Origin: Paenibacillus sp. V4I3
GTDB lineage: Bacteria > Bacillota > Bacilli > Paenibacillales > NBRC-103111
DNA length: 64,000 bases
Assembly: GCF_030817215.1 (NCBI RefSeq)
Contig: NZ_JAUSZA010000001.1
Coordinates: 1,194,501-1,258,500, forward strand
Direction of reading: 5' to 3'
The notes below the pieces were generated by a model. That model did not search any database. It saw only the letters and a list, made by a program, of their open reading frames with translations, and was not told the origin of the DNA. The translations under genes were made by a program, and so were the position numbers. Positions 35,190-43,952 of this stretch are shown here, in pieces. Position 1 is the first letter of the stretch; each line of letters starts with the position of its first letter.

Positions 35190-37214
35190 TTGATCAGAAA
35201 AAAATTAATTCAATATTGTGTGATCTCATTATCTCTTTTATTCGGGCTGCAGGCTGGTCTTCCAACTGCGTTTGCAGCAGATCAATCCGATTTTAGGAGT
35301 CATGCTATCATTCTTTTAGTTGGAAGTCATCATGCACTTGTGAAAAAAGAAATGAAACAAATGACAGCCGTTCCCAAGGTCGTTAATGAAACGACCCTAG
35401 TTCCCATTCGATTTATTTCCGAGCAATTCGGGGCGAAAGTTAGCTGGAATGGGCAAGATCAGCGCATTGAGCTTCAAAATCAAACCAGCAAGGTTCTCAT
35501 TCAAATCGGTAGTACCGACATGCTTGTTAGTGGAAAGTCGGTCACGCTAAATGTTGCTCCGCAAATCATTGGAGAAAGCACCTACATTCCTTTGCGTGCG
35601 GTTTCAGAGGCGCTTGACAAACGCGTTGATTATGAAAATGGGCTTATTCTATTAAGTGATAATTCCAATGACGCCTTTGCCAGTGTGGATGAGGACGTTA
35701 AGGATCTGTTGGTCAATCAACTTTCTCCACAGAAGATAGCGATCAATTTTACAGCAGAGCCACAATTATTGGACAGTTCCAAGGCCACCGCGAACGCGTC
35801 TTTTACGTTCATTAATTTGTTTAACGAAGGTCTCTACAGAATGAATGAGGCAGGTCAGCTTACACCTGCTCTAGCCCAAGCTCAGCCTCTTATTTCTAAA
35901 GATGGATTAACGTACACGATTCAACTGCGAGACGGTCTGGAGTGGTCTGATGGTGCCCCATTAACTGCACAAGATTTTGTCTACTCGATCCAAAGAACGA
36001 AAAATCCTCGAACGAAAGCGCAGTATTCATTTATGGCTGACTGGATCGACCAGATTGAAGCTCCTGATGAACATACACTAATCATCAAACTGTTTGAACC
36101 TAGACCGCAAATGACGCAGTTACTCGCTTTCGCCATCTTTTTTCCTCAGCGTCAAGACGTGGTGGAATCCCAAGGAGATCAATACGGGAAAGAAGCCGGC
36201 ACCGTGGTAGGTGCAGGTCCTTTCATTCTCAAGAAATGGGAACACGGAAAGGGACTCACTTTTGAGCGAAATCCGCGATATTGGGATGCCGAGAACATTC
36301 AACCGGATCAAGTGAGTATCAATTTATCTAGCAATGTATACGAAGGGGCAAATCAATTTATCAAGGGGACTACAGATGTAACCGAAATCAACCGGGATAT
36401 AGCTGACATAATTCCTAAAAAACTAATGGTCACCAAATATGAGTTGACGAATTCTTACGTCATGTTTCAAGAAAGGAAAGTACCGGCTTTTGCAAATGCC
36501 AATATTCGAAAGGCGCTTGCCCTTGCTATAGATAGAAAAAACCTGATACGTGAGATCATGACTAACGGATCTGTCGAAGCGACTGGGTTAGTACCGGCGG
36601 GTACATCGGATGGCAACAGGGGTGAGTTTCGAAAAACCGCAGGAGATGCCTTGCCTCCTTATAGTCCAGATGATGCGAAAAAGCTGCTAGAGAAAGGGTT
36701 GGAAGAGCTAGGGCTGGAATCACTGCCCCCTTTTACCTTAATATCTGATGATACAACTACTGCCAGACGTATAAATGCTTATATTGTAGGCAACTGGAAA
36801 AAAATTTTAGGAATCCAAGCAAGTTCTCTGCCGATTGCGCATGCAGAACGTGTCAGTAAACAAGGCGAACATGATTATGAAGCGGCATTAGGACTTTGGG
36901 GTGCGGATTATAATGATCCAATGACCTTCATGGAGATGTATAAAACGGATGGGACCTTTAACGAAGTGGATTATTCAAACAAGGCGTATGATGTACTTCT
37001 TCTCGCAGCCAATAAAGAAGTAGATGGGGCAAAACGGGCGCAAATGCTTGTAGAAGCAGAAAAGCTGTTGCTGGACGAGATGCCAGTGGCGCCTTTGTAT
37101 TTTAGAAGCCGTATCTATTTAAAAAATCAACAGGTCAAAGGGATGTTTTTGCCATCCTTTAGTTATGAATGGGAGATTCGTTGGGCATCAAAACCGTTCT
37201 CGCCAACTAATTAA
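35190..37214 (+). CDS. stalk-domain (copper amine oxidase N-like) fused to family 5 solute-binding protein
   Basis: 674 residues from a TTG start, supported by GGGAGGGG ten bases upstream. A signal peptide ends near AAFAAD-type residues (TAFAADQSD); there is no lipobox. Residues ~45-155 form a stalk domain of the copper-amine-oxidase N type (TTLVPIRFISEQFGAKVSWNGQ, STYIPLRAVSEALDKRVDY), common on Paenibacillus surface proteins. Residues ~180-660 are an OppA/DppA-like oligopeptide-binding domain (LTYTIQLRDGLEWSDGAPLTAQDFVYSIQR, KALALAIDRKNLI, YNDPMTFMEMYKTDG). Transporter permeases are not nearby. I infer a wall-associated peptide-binding protein; a sensing role is possible. Confidence 0.85.
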   Translation: MIRKKLIQYCVISLSLLFGLQAGLPTAFAADQSDFRSHAIILLVGSHHALVKKEMKQMTAVPKVVNETTLVPIRFISEQFGAKVSWNGQDQRIELQNQTSKVLIQIGSTDMLVSGKSVTLNVAPQIIGESTYIPLRAVSEALDKRVDYENGLILLSDNSNDAFASVDEDVKDLLVNQLSPQKIAINFTAEPQLLDSSKATANASFTFINLFNEGLYRMNEAGQLTPALAQAQPLISKDGLTYTIQLRDGLEWSDGAPLTAQDFVYSIQRTKNPRTKAQYSFMADWIDQIEAPDEHTLIIKLFEPRPQMTQLLAFAIFFPQRQDVVESQGDQYGKEAGTVVGAGPFILKKWEHGKGLTFERNPRYWDAENIQPDQVSINLSSNVYEGANQFIKGTTDVTEINRDIADIIPKKLMVTKYELTNSYVMFQERKVPAFANANIRKALALAIDRKNLIREIMTNGSVEATGLVPAGTSDGNRGEFRKTAGDALPPYSPDDAKKLLEKGLEELGLESLPPFTLISDDTTTARRINAYIVGNWKKILGIQASSLPIAHAERVSKQGEHDYEAALGLWGADYNDPMTFMEMYKTDGTFNEVDYSNKAYDVLLLAANKEVDGAKRAQMLVEAEKLLLDEMPVAPLYFRSRIYLKNQQVKGMFLPSFSYEWEIRWASKPFSPTN

Positions 37215-37217
37215 TTA

Positions 37218-37258
37218 AAAAGCCTTCCATCAAGCATTTAGCTTGATGGAAGGCTTTT
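37218..37258 (+). terminator. intrinsic terminator after the stalk/binding-protein fusion
   Basis: An 18-bp perfect stem (arms 37218-37235 and 37241-37258, rich in GCCTTCCATCAAGC) with a 5-base loop, ending in TTTT. Confidence 0.88.
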
Positions 37259-37447
37259 GCTTATTGCTCAGCAGACATTTTGGCGGAATTCTCGTTACTA
37301 CCGTTATATTGAATCAAGGTATGAATTTTTTGTAGTTCTGAGTTAACTTAGTTGACATGAGTTGATTTTATAATTGTCTCTTATTCTGTTAAACTTCACT
37401 ACGAAAGCGCTACCTGTTAGTTTACTTAACAAAAAAGCAAAAAGTGT

Positions 37448-37476
37448 TTGACAACAGATAGGTGAGTTGTTAATAT
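37448..37476 (+). promoter_or_regulatory. sigma-A promoter of the asparaginase/sugar-ABC operon
   Basis: Consensus -35 TTGACA (37448-37453), a 17-base spacer and TAATAT (37471-37476). A dyad GTTAATA/TATTAAC (37469-37488) spans the -10 box, and the first operator candidate begins four bases after it. Confidence 0.7.
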
Positions 37477-37480
37477 TTAA

Positions 37481-37501
37481 TTATTAACATCAGTGGAATA
37501 A
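37481..37501. promoter_or_regulatory. ROK-type operator candidate 1
   Basis: TTATTAACAT, two variable bases and GTGGAATAA. It covers the expected transcription start just after the -10 box. The outer TTATT/AATAA dyad recalls Mlc/NagC sites. The same motif recurs at 37575-37595 and 42662-42682. Confidence 0.6.
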
Positions 37502-37574
37502 ATAAAAGATAAATTCCGTGTTATTAGTCAATTTTATCTGGAAAAATTATTATTTCATTATTTTATTTCGACAG

Positions 37575-37595
37575 TTAATAACATACGTGGAATAA
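37575..37595. promoter_or_regulatory. ROK-type operator candidate 2
   Basis: TTAATAACAT, two variable bases and GTGGAATAA, 94 bp after site 1 and 57 bp before the asparaginase start codon. It differs from the other two copies at one position outside the variable pair. Confidence 0.6.
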
Positions 37596-37651
37596 TTGGC
37601 CTCACAACAACAGTAGACCATGAAATTATACGCAAAAGAGGGGAAGACGAA

Positions 37652-38656
37652 ATGGATAAAACATTAGTTGAAGAGTATCGTGGAGGTGCGTTGGAATGCG
37701 TGCATAGCGGGCATATTTGCGGAGTCTCCATCTCGGGTGCTGTTAGATACGCAGTTGGGGATGTAGAATCATTAACATATTTAAGGTCATCCGGAAAACC
37801 ATTTCAAGCTATTCCTGTCATTAGGCATGGCGCGGATAGAAAGTTTGGCCTATCTGATAAAGAAACGGCTATTATGATCGGGTCCCATCGTGCGGAGACC
37901 TTCCATGTTGAAGCATTGGAATCCATGCTTACCAAGATTGGGGTGGGAGAGGAAGCGCTTGTATGTCACCCCACTTACCCCTTGAGCGTACCTGCTTCGG
38001 AAGCCATGCTTAGAGCGCAGAAGCCTAAACGTTCGATTTATCATAATTGTTCAGGAAAGCATCTTGGCATCCTTGCTTTATGCAAAACAATGGGATATCC
38101 GACCGAAGGCTACTTCGAACCTGAACATCCTGCTCAAATCGAGATCGTAGACACGCTCGCATACTTATCTGAATGTCCTAGAGAACAAATTCACTTAGGT
38201 ACGGACGGTTGCGGTTTTCCCGTGTTCGCTATTCCTCTTAAGCATTTAGCGACTGCCTTCATGAAACTGGCCTGTCCAGAGGTGATTGAAGATCTTGAAA
38301 TTCGATCCGCCGTCATCCGAATAACTGCTCTAATGAACGAGCATTATGAGATGATTGCCGGTTCAGATCGAATCTGTTCCAGTCTCCTTATGGATCCCAA
38401 TATTGTTGCTAAGGGCGGAGCTAAAGGCGTGTACTGCTTTGGCTTGAAAAAAGAAAAGCTAGGTTTCGCGCTTAAAGTGATGGATGGTTCTGAGGATGAG
38501 TGGCCCATCATTACGGCGTCCATCCTTGAGCAGATTGGTTATAGTAACCAAGAGACGATTGATCGAATGTATCAACTCACGCCAACGGACATTATTAACG
38601 ATAATCGTAAGATCATCGGAGCGAACAAAGCAGTGTTTACCTTAGAAATCATATAG
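37652..38656 (+). CDS. L-asparaginase II family protein (PF06089, rhizobial type)
   Basis: 334 residues. The sequence matches the thermolabile/rhizobial asparaginase family, unrelated to the classical E. coli enzymes: ECVHSGHICGVSISG, LRSSGKPFQAIPVI, IMIGSHRAETFHVEAL, YHNCSGKHLGILALC with the SGKH motif, and HLGTDGCGFPVFAIPL. Ser and Lys pairs in SSGKPFQ and CSGKH and the Cys in DGCGFP are the residues found near the active site in this class. It would release ammonia and aspartate from Asn or a related beta-amide. It heads an operon of sugar-transport genes, so the natural substrate may be a glycan-linked or modified amide. Confidence 0.85.
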   Translation: MDKTLVEEYRGGALECVHSGHICGVSISGAVRYAVGDVESLTYLRSSGKPFQAIPVIRHGADRKFGLSDKETAIMIGSHRAETFHVEALESMLTKIGVGEEALVCHPTYPLSVPASEAMLRAQKPKRSIYHNCSGKHLGILALCKTMGYPTEGYFEPEHPAQIEIVDTLAYLSECPREQIHLGTDGCGFPVFAIPLKHLATAFMKLACPEVIEDLEIRSAVIRITALMNEHYEMIAGSDRICSSLLMDPNIVAKGGAKGVYCFGLKKEKLGFALKVMDGSEDEWPIITASILEQIGYSNQETIDRMYQLTPTDIINDNRKIIGANKAVFTLEII

Positions 38657-38745
38657 AAACCCAGGCTTAGTTACTAAATTATGTTGAGGAAACTATCTTC
38701 AGCAAGATTTTATAACATAGATCAAATTACAGGAGGGGTTATAAA

Positions 38746-40089
38746 ATGAAGAAAAAAGCTACGATTCTAGCCTTATGCACAAGTCTTGTACTTACTTTTG
38801 CCTTAGCAGGCTGCTCTACGAATGGCGGGCAGAATGAAGCGGCAAAAGCCACTGGAGCAACAGGAGAAGCCATAGGCAAGAAAGCGAAAATTTCGTATCT
38901 CGATCCGCTTCCAAGCCCGGAAAGAACAGCGCTTATGCAGGGGCTTTTGAAGCAATTTCAAGAGAAAAACCCGAATATCGAAGTTGAATATACGTCTGTT
39001 CCTTGGGATGATGCGAATAAGAAATGGATGACCATGGGTGCAGCGGGCATTCTTCCCGACGTATTGAGTATTGATGATACTTCCTTAGTAGCCATGGCTT
39101 CAGCTGGTTATATCGAGAACCTGCAGCCCTTTTATGACAAATGGGATCAATTAAATAATTTGACGGAAGCAACCAAACAAGCGAGAAACAAATTCAAAGG
39201 GAATGTCTATGCGATTCCAGATGGATTCCTGCTGCAGGGCTTATTTATCAGAAGCGATTGGTTTAAAGAACTGAATATGCCCGAGACGATCGCGACATGG
39301 GATGATTACTTTAATCTAGCGCAAAAATTCACAGATTCTGCGAAAAACAGATACGGGATTTCCTTTAGGGGAGGAGCTAACGGCGTTATTCGAGCCATGG
39401 AATATGTGATGGCGGCGGTCCACTCTGACAGTTGGTTTGATAAGGATGGCAAATCAATTTTGTATAAACCTGAAGGCGCTGCGGCCTTTAAGAAATTTTA
39501 TGATGTTTACTTAAACGGGAATGCTCCTAAAGAGTCTGTCAATTGGGGCTTCAACGAAATGGTTCAAGGATTCTTAAACGGTCAAACTGCTATTTTAAAT
39601 CAAACGCCTGAAGTCATTATTACAGCTCAGAAAAATATGAAAGAAGGCACATGGAATGTAGTTCCAATGCCAAAAGCAGATGACGGAAAACGGTATATTT
39701 TCTGGGGTTACACAGCCGCTTACGCCATGTCTTCCAAATCACAAAATAAAGAGGCTTCTTGGAAGTTGATCGAATTCTTAAGCTCTCCTGAGAACAACTT
39801 AGCGTACAGCATTAAAAATTCTACGATTCCTATTTACAAAGAAAACCTGAAAGATCCGTTCTTTAGCAAAGGCGCTATTGCTGGGTATGCGGGTTCCATG
39901 GCGGATTCCAACATTGTGTTTGCAGGCCCTCCGAGCCATTTAACGAAGCTTGGTCAATTCACGGGAACGTTCGCAGTAGAAGAGACGCAAAAGTATTTGA
40001 CAAAAGCGCAATCGCTCGAGGATACTGTTAAGCATCTTGCAGATTTTCTAACAAAAGAACAACAAGCTTATATGAAGGAAAATCCATAA
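38746..40089 (+). CDS. sugar ABC transporter, family 1 solute-binding lipoprotein
   Basis: 447 residues. Lipoprotein signal MKKKATILALCTSLVLTFALAGC with lipobox ALAGC. The family 1 body shows ISYLDPLPSPERTALMQGLLKQFQEKNPNIEVEYTS, PDVLSIDDTSL and EASWKLIEFLSSPEN. It captures a sugar for the two permeases that follow. An AGGAGGGG ribosome site precedes the ATG, and a stem-loop separates it from the first permease, which usually makes binding protein more abundant than permeases. Confidence 0.92.
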   Translation: MKKKATILALCTSLVLTFALAGCSTNGGQNEAAKATGATGEAIGKKAKISYLDPLPSPERTALMQGLLKQFQEKNPNIEVEYTSVPWDDANKKWMTMGAAGILPDVLSIDDTSLVAMASAGYIENLQPFYDKWDQLNNLTEATKQARNKFKGNVYAIPDGFLLQGLFIRSDWFKELNMPETIATWDDYFNLAQKFTDSAKNRYGISFRGGANGVIRAMEYVMAAVHSDSWFDKDGKSILYKPEGAAAFKKFYDVYLNGNAPKESVNWGFNEMVQGFLNGQTAILNQTPEVIITAQKNMKEGTWNVVPMPKADDGKRYIFWGYTAAYAMSSKSQNKEASWKLIEFLSSPENNLAYSIKNSTIPIYKENLKDPFFSKGAIAGYAGSMADSNIVFAGPPSHLTKLGQFTGTFAVEETQKYLTKAQSLEDTVKHLADFLTKEQQAYMKENP

Positions 40090-40099
40090 AAAAGAAGGC

Positions 40100-40135
40100 A
40101 GATAACCGGGGACACGGATGAATCCCCGGTTATCT
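40100..40135 (+). terminator. intercistronic stem-loop after the binding-protein gene
   Basis: AGATAACCGGGG (40100-40111) pairs perfectly with CCCCGGTTATCT (40124-40135). No T-run follows, so mRNA stabilisation or processing is more likely than strong termination. Confidence 0.55.
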
Positions 40136-40168
40136 ATTCTGAAGTATTGAAAAGGCGGGGAGAGAAGC

Positions 40169-41062
40169 ATGCTAAAAGCAATTCGATGGAAATCATTCGA
40201 GCCCTATTTATTAATCACTCCTGCTGTTCTAATTATTCTAGCTTTTTTTGCTTATCCTTTACTATCAGGACTTAAGCTTGCTTTTATGCATTATGTCTTA
40301 TTTGAACCGGGGGATATCCACTTTTCAGGTTTTGAAAATTTTAGATCTTTGCTGGCCGATAAGAATCTCCCTCAAATATTAGGTAATTCTGTACTTTGGG
40401 TCATCTTAACGGTAGGTTTGCAATTCGTACTTGGATTTATTTTGGCACTAGCGCTAAATAAACAGTTTAAAGGGAAAAACATCTACCAATCTATTGTTTT
40501 TCTACCTTGGGCCGTGTCTGCTTTTTTAATCGGGATGATTTTTAAATGGTTGTTTAATGAACAGAATGGGCTTATTAATTACTTATTGGTGAAACTCGGA
40601 ATTCTGGAAAAAGGCATCCCCTTTTTGGCTATTCCACATGTCTCTATTTTCCCAGTCATCGCTGCTATGGTTTGGTATGGAGTGCCTTTTTTCGGGATTA
40701 TGATTCTTGCTGCTCTACAAAACGTACCTAAAGACATCTATGAATCAGCTGATATGGATGGGGCAGGCCGAATGACCAAACTGTTTCGGGTTACGATTCC
40801 TTATATCAAACCGACGATTATTATTACATTGCTGCTTCGCGTGATTTGGGTATTCAATTCAGCTGATTTGATCTACATCATGACCAACGGGGGTCCAGCT
40901 AATACTTCTCATAATTTGCCTTCCTATATATTTAATAAAATCTTTTATACGACAGACTATGGGCAAGCCTCCGCATTGGGAATTATGATGCTAGCAATAC
41001 TTATTCTTTATACGTTAATTTTCTTGAAAACGACTAAATATGATGATGCAGGTGATTTCTAA
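40169..41062 (+). CDS. sugar ABC transporter permease, MalF type
   Basis: 297 residues, six predicted membrane spans. It starts FEPYLLITPAVLIILAFFAYPLLSG, and the EAA loop reads YESADMDGAGRMTKLFRVTIPYIKP. Its TAA overlaps the next permease's ATG in TAATG, showing translational coupling. No ATPase is encoded nearby, so a shared MsmX-like ATPase is expected. Confidence 0.93.
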   Translation: MLKAIRWKSFEPYLLITPAVLIILAFFAYPLLSGLKLAFMHYVLFEPGDIHFSGFENFRSLLADKNLPQILGNSVLWVILTVGLQFVLGFILALALNKQFKGKNIYQSIVFLPWAVSAFLIGMIFKWLFNEQNGLINYLLVKLGILEKGIPFLAIPHVSIFPVIAAMVWYGVPFFGIMILAALQNVPKDIYESADMDGAGRMTKLFRVTIPYIKPTIIITLLLRVIWVFNSADLIYIMTNGGPANTSHNLPSYIFNKIFYTTDYGQASALGIMMLAILILYTLIFLKTTKYDDAGDF

Positions 41063-41901
41063 TGGTCTCCTATGTTCGGAATGTAGCCCCGACAGTTTCT
41101 CGAGTCATTACGTTAACATTGTTCCTAATCGGTGCTTTGTTTCCATTTTATTGGATGTTAGTCACTTCTCTAAAGGATAGACAGGAAATTTATAGCGGAA
41201 AGCTAACTCTTTGGCCCCAAAATTTAACTTTTTCGAACTATATAGATACTTTCCAGAATTCTAGCTTTCCGCTTTATTTTATGAATAGCTTTATTGTGAG
41301 CATGAGTAGTTCAATCCTGGTGTTGTTTGTATCCATTCTAGGTGGCTATAGTATGGCCAGATATTCATTTCGAGGCAAGAAGTTATTTCTAATTTCCTTT
41401 TTGGCTACCCAGATGATTCCTGTGATGGTCATTTTAGTTCCACTCTTCATTACATTCAGCCAGTTACACTTGCTAAATAAGCTGCCTTCGTTGATCATTA
41501 CCTATACGGCCATGAACATTCCTTTTTGCTTACTGACGATGTCCAGTTTCTTTCAGAGAATTCCCGTATCTCTCGAGGAAGCGGCTCTTATTGATGGGTG
41601 TAATAAATTTCAAACGATGACCAAAATTATTCTGCCTATTATGCGGCCGGGAATTGTTGCTACCCTTGTATTCGCATTTACAGGCGCGTGGAATGATTTG
41701 TTTTTCGGGGTTATGTTTACAAATAGCGAAAGCACCAAAACAGTCCCTGTAGGACTAAGCAGCTTTGTGCAAAAATTTGATATTAACTGGGGACAAATGA
41801 GCGCAGCGGGTATTTTATCTTTGATTCCGGTTGTGATTATGTTCGCTTTTGCCCAAAAATACATTGTATCAGGTCTTACAGAGGGTGCAGTCAAAGGATA
41901 A
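41062..41901 (+). CDS. sugar ABC transporter permease, MalG type
   Basis: 279 residues with six predicted spans. LFPFYWMLVTSLKDRQEIYSG near the N-terminus, the EAA loop LEEAALIDGCNKFQTMTKIILPIMRP and the C-terminal GLTEGAVKG are standard for this family. It forms the channel together with the MalF-type subunit just upstream. Confidence 0.93.
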   Translation: MVSYVRNVAPTVSRVITLTLFLIGALFPFYWMLVTSLKDRQEIYSGKLTLWPQNLTFSNYIDTFQNSSFPLYFMNSFIVSMSSSILVLFVSILGGYSMARYSFRGKKLFLISFLATQMIPVMVILVPLFITFSQLHLLNKLPSLIITYTAMNIPFCLLTMSSFFQRIPVSLEEAALIDGCNKFQTMTKIILPIMRPGIVATLVFAFTGAWNDLFFGVMFTNSESTKTVPVGLSSFVQKFDINWGQMSAAGILSLIPVVIMFAFAQKYIVSGLTEGAVKG

Positions 41902-41930
41902 CGACTTCAATAGGTGAAAGGGGGAGAATC

Positions 41931-42632
41931 ATGCTGCTGGAAGTTATTGCAACTACAGTGAAAGATGCTTTATTGGCCGAACAGAGCGGTGCGGATCGTA
42001 TCGAACTCGTAACTGGGATTCTAGAGGGTGGGTTAACACCTAGCTACGGGTTAATTGACGAGGTTGTGCATAGCACAAACATCCCTGTTCAAGTGATGAT
42101 TCGCCCGCATAGCCAATCTTTTTACTATGACCCGAGAGATCTGGGCGTGATGATGAAAGATATACAGACTGTAAAACGGATTGGGGCGCATGGCATTGTG
42201 CTTGGGGCGCTTACCCCAGACCGTAGGATTGATCACGAGACGCTGCGTCGATTGTTAGATGAGGCGGAAGGATTATCCGTGACTTTTCATCGTGCATTTG
42301 ACGAAGTAAGCAATCTGGAGAAAGCTTTAGAGGAACTTCTATCTTATAGCCAAATTGACCGGGTGCTCACATCTGGCGGAAAGCCAAACGTTCTTGATGC
42401 GCAAGAAGAGATAAGCCGGCTTGTTAAACAAACGGAACATTCGCACCTGCAAATTTTAGCCGGAAGTGGATTGACGGTAGGTGCAATTCCCTCCTTCCTT
42501 CAATCGACAGGTGTTACAGAGATTCATTTCGGAAGAGGGGTACGGGTGGATCATAATCCGTTAAATGAGATCGATACAGAAAAAATTAAAGATATAAAAA
42601 ATATAGGTAGGGATCATGTTGCTAATGGTTGA
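41931..42632 (+). CDS. cutC: CutC-family protein
   Basis: 233 residues of the CutC TIM-barrel family (PF03932): LEVIATTVKDALLAEQSGADRIELVTGILEGGLTPSYGLI, VMIRPHSQSFYYD, IVLGALTPD, VTFHRAFDEV and RVLTSGGKP are all signature stretches. CutC was first linked to copper homeostasis, but its biochemical role is unsettled, and in Bacillota it often sits in sugar-utilisation operons, as here between sugar permeases and a ROK repressor. A deoxyribose-phosphate-aldolase-like or other sugar-processing activity is a reasonable alternative. Confidence 0.9.
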   Translation: MLLEVIATTVKDALLAEQSGADRIELVTGILEGGLTPSYGLIDEVVHSTNIPVQVMIRPHSQSFYYDPRDLGVMMKDIQTVKRIGAHGIVLGALTPDRRIDHETLRRLLDEAEGLSVTFHRAFDEVSNLEKALEELLSYSQIDRVLTSGGKPNVLDAQEEISRLVKQTEHSHLQILAGSGLTVGAIPSFLQSTGVTEIHFGRGVRVDHNPLNEIDTEKIKDIKNIGRDHVANG

Positions 42633-42661
42633 CTGCGGTGTATAGGATGGTTAACATTAGG

Positions 42662-42682
42662 TTTATTAACATGGGTGGAATA
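42662..42682. promoter_or_regulatory. ROK-type operator candidate 3, ahead of the ROK gene
   Basis: TTTATTAACATGGGTGGAATAA (the conserved part ends at 42683 at most) repeats the motif found twice upstream of the asparaginase gene. It ends ~20 bp before the ROK start codon, as expected for autoregulation; a second half GTTAACATTA lies at 42650-42659. Confidence 0.6.
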
Positions 42683-42702
42683 AAGAAGAGGAATCCAAGT
42701 AA

Positions 42703-43869
42703 ATGAAAAAAATTGAAAAGCATGACCAAGATGTTATCAGACTGCACAATAAGCAGATGATTTTGGAAATCATTAAAAAGAGTCGGCCCATCTCCCGTGC
42801 GGAAATCACCAAAATCACCAAGTTGAGTCCTACATCTGTTGGGCGTATCGTAGGCGAGTTATGTGAACAAGGATTGGTGAGAGAAACCGCGTTAACCTCG
42901 GTAGGCGTTGGACGTAAGGCGATTATGTTAGATATCGATCCCCAGGCGGTTTTTACAATCGGGGTAGACATCGGTAAAAAGGTGATTAAGTTCGGCGTCA
43001 TGGAGTTCAGCGGCGAACTTCTCCATGAGGAGCGAGTTGAACATATCGCTCTGCAAACAACCCCTGAAGCTACGGCGGCCATCATCTCCGAAACGATTAA
43101 CTTGATAATTGCGCATAAAAATCTCGACAAGTCTAAAATCATTGGCATCGGCATAGGTGTGCCCGGCGTGATCGACCATGAACGGGGAATCGTCCAATAT
43201 TCATCGACATTGGGTTGGAGAAATATCCCTTTCGCCCAGTTCATCCAGGACAAGCTGCATATTCTTACGGTCATTGATAATGACTTGAAAGTGAAAATCC
43301 TTGCTGAGTATTTACTAGGCTCCGCCCGCGGATCGAGAAAGACAGCATTGATTGAGTTGGGCACCGGAGTTGGCTCCTCTTTGATCATTGATGGTGACAT
43401 TTTTCGTGGGGGTTCAAACAGTGCCGGGGAGTTAGGACATACCACGCTGGATCCGAATGGCAACATGTGCGAATGTGGCAAAAGAGGATGTCTGCAAACG
43501 TATATCGACGAGTCGGCTATTCTGCATGAAGCAAACCGAATCAAGGAGACCGCCGATATCCAGCAGCTGTTCGCTGCGGCACAGAACGAAGAGAACTGGG
43601 CCCAAGATATTATATCCAGAACTTCGCTTTACATTGGCATAACCATAAACAATATCGTCTGCATGTACAATCCCGATGCCGTCATTTTGTGTGGTGATTT
43701 GGTGGAAAACTACAGTGAGATTGTGCCTTTAATCGAAGAACAGTGCGGTCAGGTGGTATGGGAGCCTTTTCGTGATACGTTCAAAATCCTGACTTCCGAA
43801 TTGAAGAGCAAATCGATCGTTGTAGGCGCAGCCATGTTAGTGATGAATAACTACGTTGATAAATCTTAA
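42703..43869 (+). CDS. ROK-family transcriptional repressor (XylR/NagC type)
   Basis: 388 residues. The N-terminal winged helix (RLHNKQMILEIIKKSRPISRAEITKITKLSPTSVGRIVGELCEQGLV) binds DNA. The ROK sugar-kinase-like body follows: IGVDIGKKVIKFGVM (phosphate-1 region), GIGIGVPGVIDHERGIV, IELGTGVGSSLIIDG and GELGHTTLDPNG, then the Zn-binding MCECGKRGCLQTY. It is most likely the repressor of the asparaginase/sugar-ABC/cutC operon, relieved by a sugar ligand, because the same operator-like motif precedes both promoter and this gene. A strong terminator follows. Confidence 0.9.
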   Translation: MKKIEKHDQDVIRLHNKQMILEIIKKSRPISRAEITKITKLSPTSVGRIVGELCEQGLVRETALTSVGVGRKAIMLDIDPQAVFTIGVDIGKKVIKFGVMEFSGELLHEERVEHIALQTTPEATAAIISETINLIIAHKNLDKSKIIGIGIGVPGVIDHERGIVQYSSTLGWRNIPFAQFIQDKLHILTVIDNDLKVKILAEYLLGSARGSRKTALIELGTGVGSSLIIDGDIFRGGSNSAGELGHTTLDPNGNMCECGKRGCLQTYIDESAILHEANRIKETADIQQLFAAAQNEENWAQDIISRTSLYIGITINNIVCMYNPDAVILCGDLVENYSEIVPLIEEQCGQVVWEPFRDTFKILTSELKSKSIVVGAAMLVMNNYVDKS

Positions 43870-43872
43870 AAT

Positions 43873-43924
43873 AAAAGCGTTACGGACGTTTGAGGCGGCA
43901 GCCCACGTCCGTAACGCTTTTTTT
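43873..43924 (+). terminator. intrinsic terminator of the ROK operon
   Basis: A 17-bp perfect stem (43873-43889 with 43905-43921, core AAAGCGTTACGGACGT) with a 15-base loop and a T-run. Confidence 0.9.
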
Positions 43925-43952
43925 ATGGAAATGTACAAAATGATACGATATC

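Noticed and set aside
37352-37374. A second promoter (TTGACA with TATAAT) before the asparaginase gene
   Set aside because: The spacing between the two boxes is only 11 bases, too short for a sigma-A promoter.
42666-43544. A 292-codon minus-strand frame opposite the ROK gene
   Set aside because: The ROK motifs on the plus strand are complete; the antisense frame is Ser/Pro-rich without a domain.
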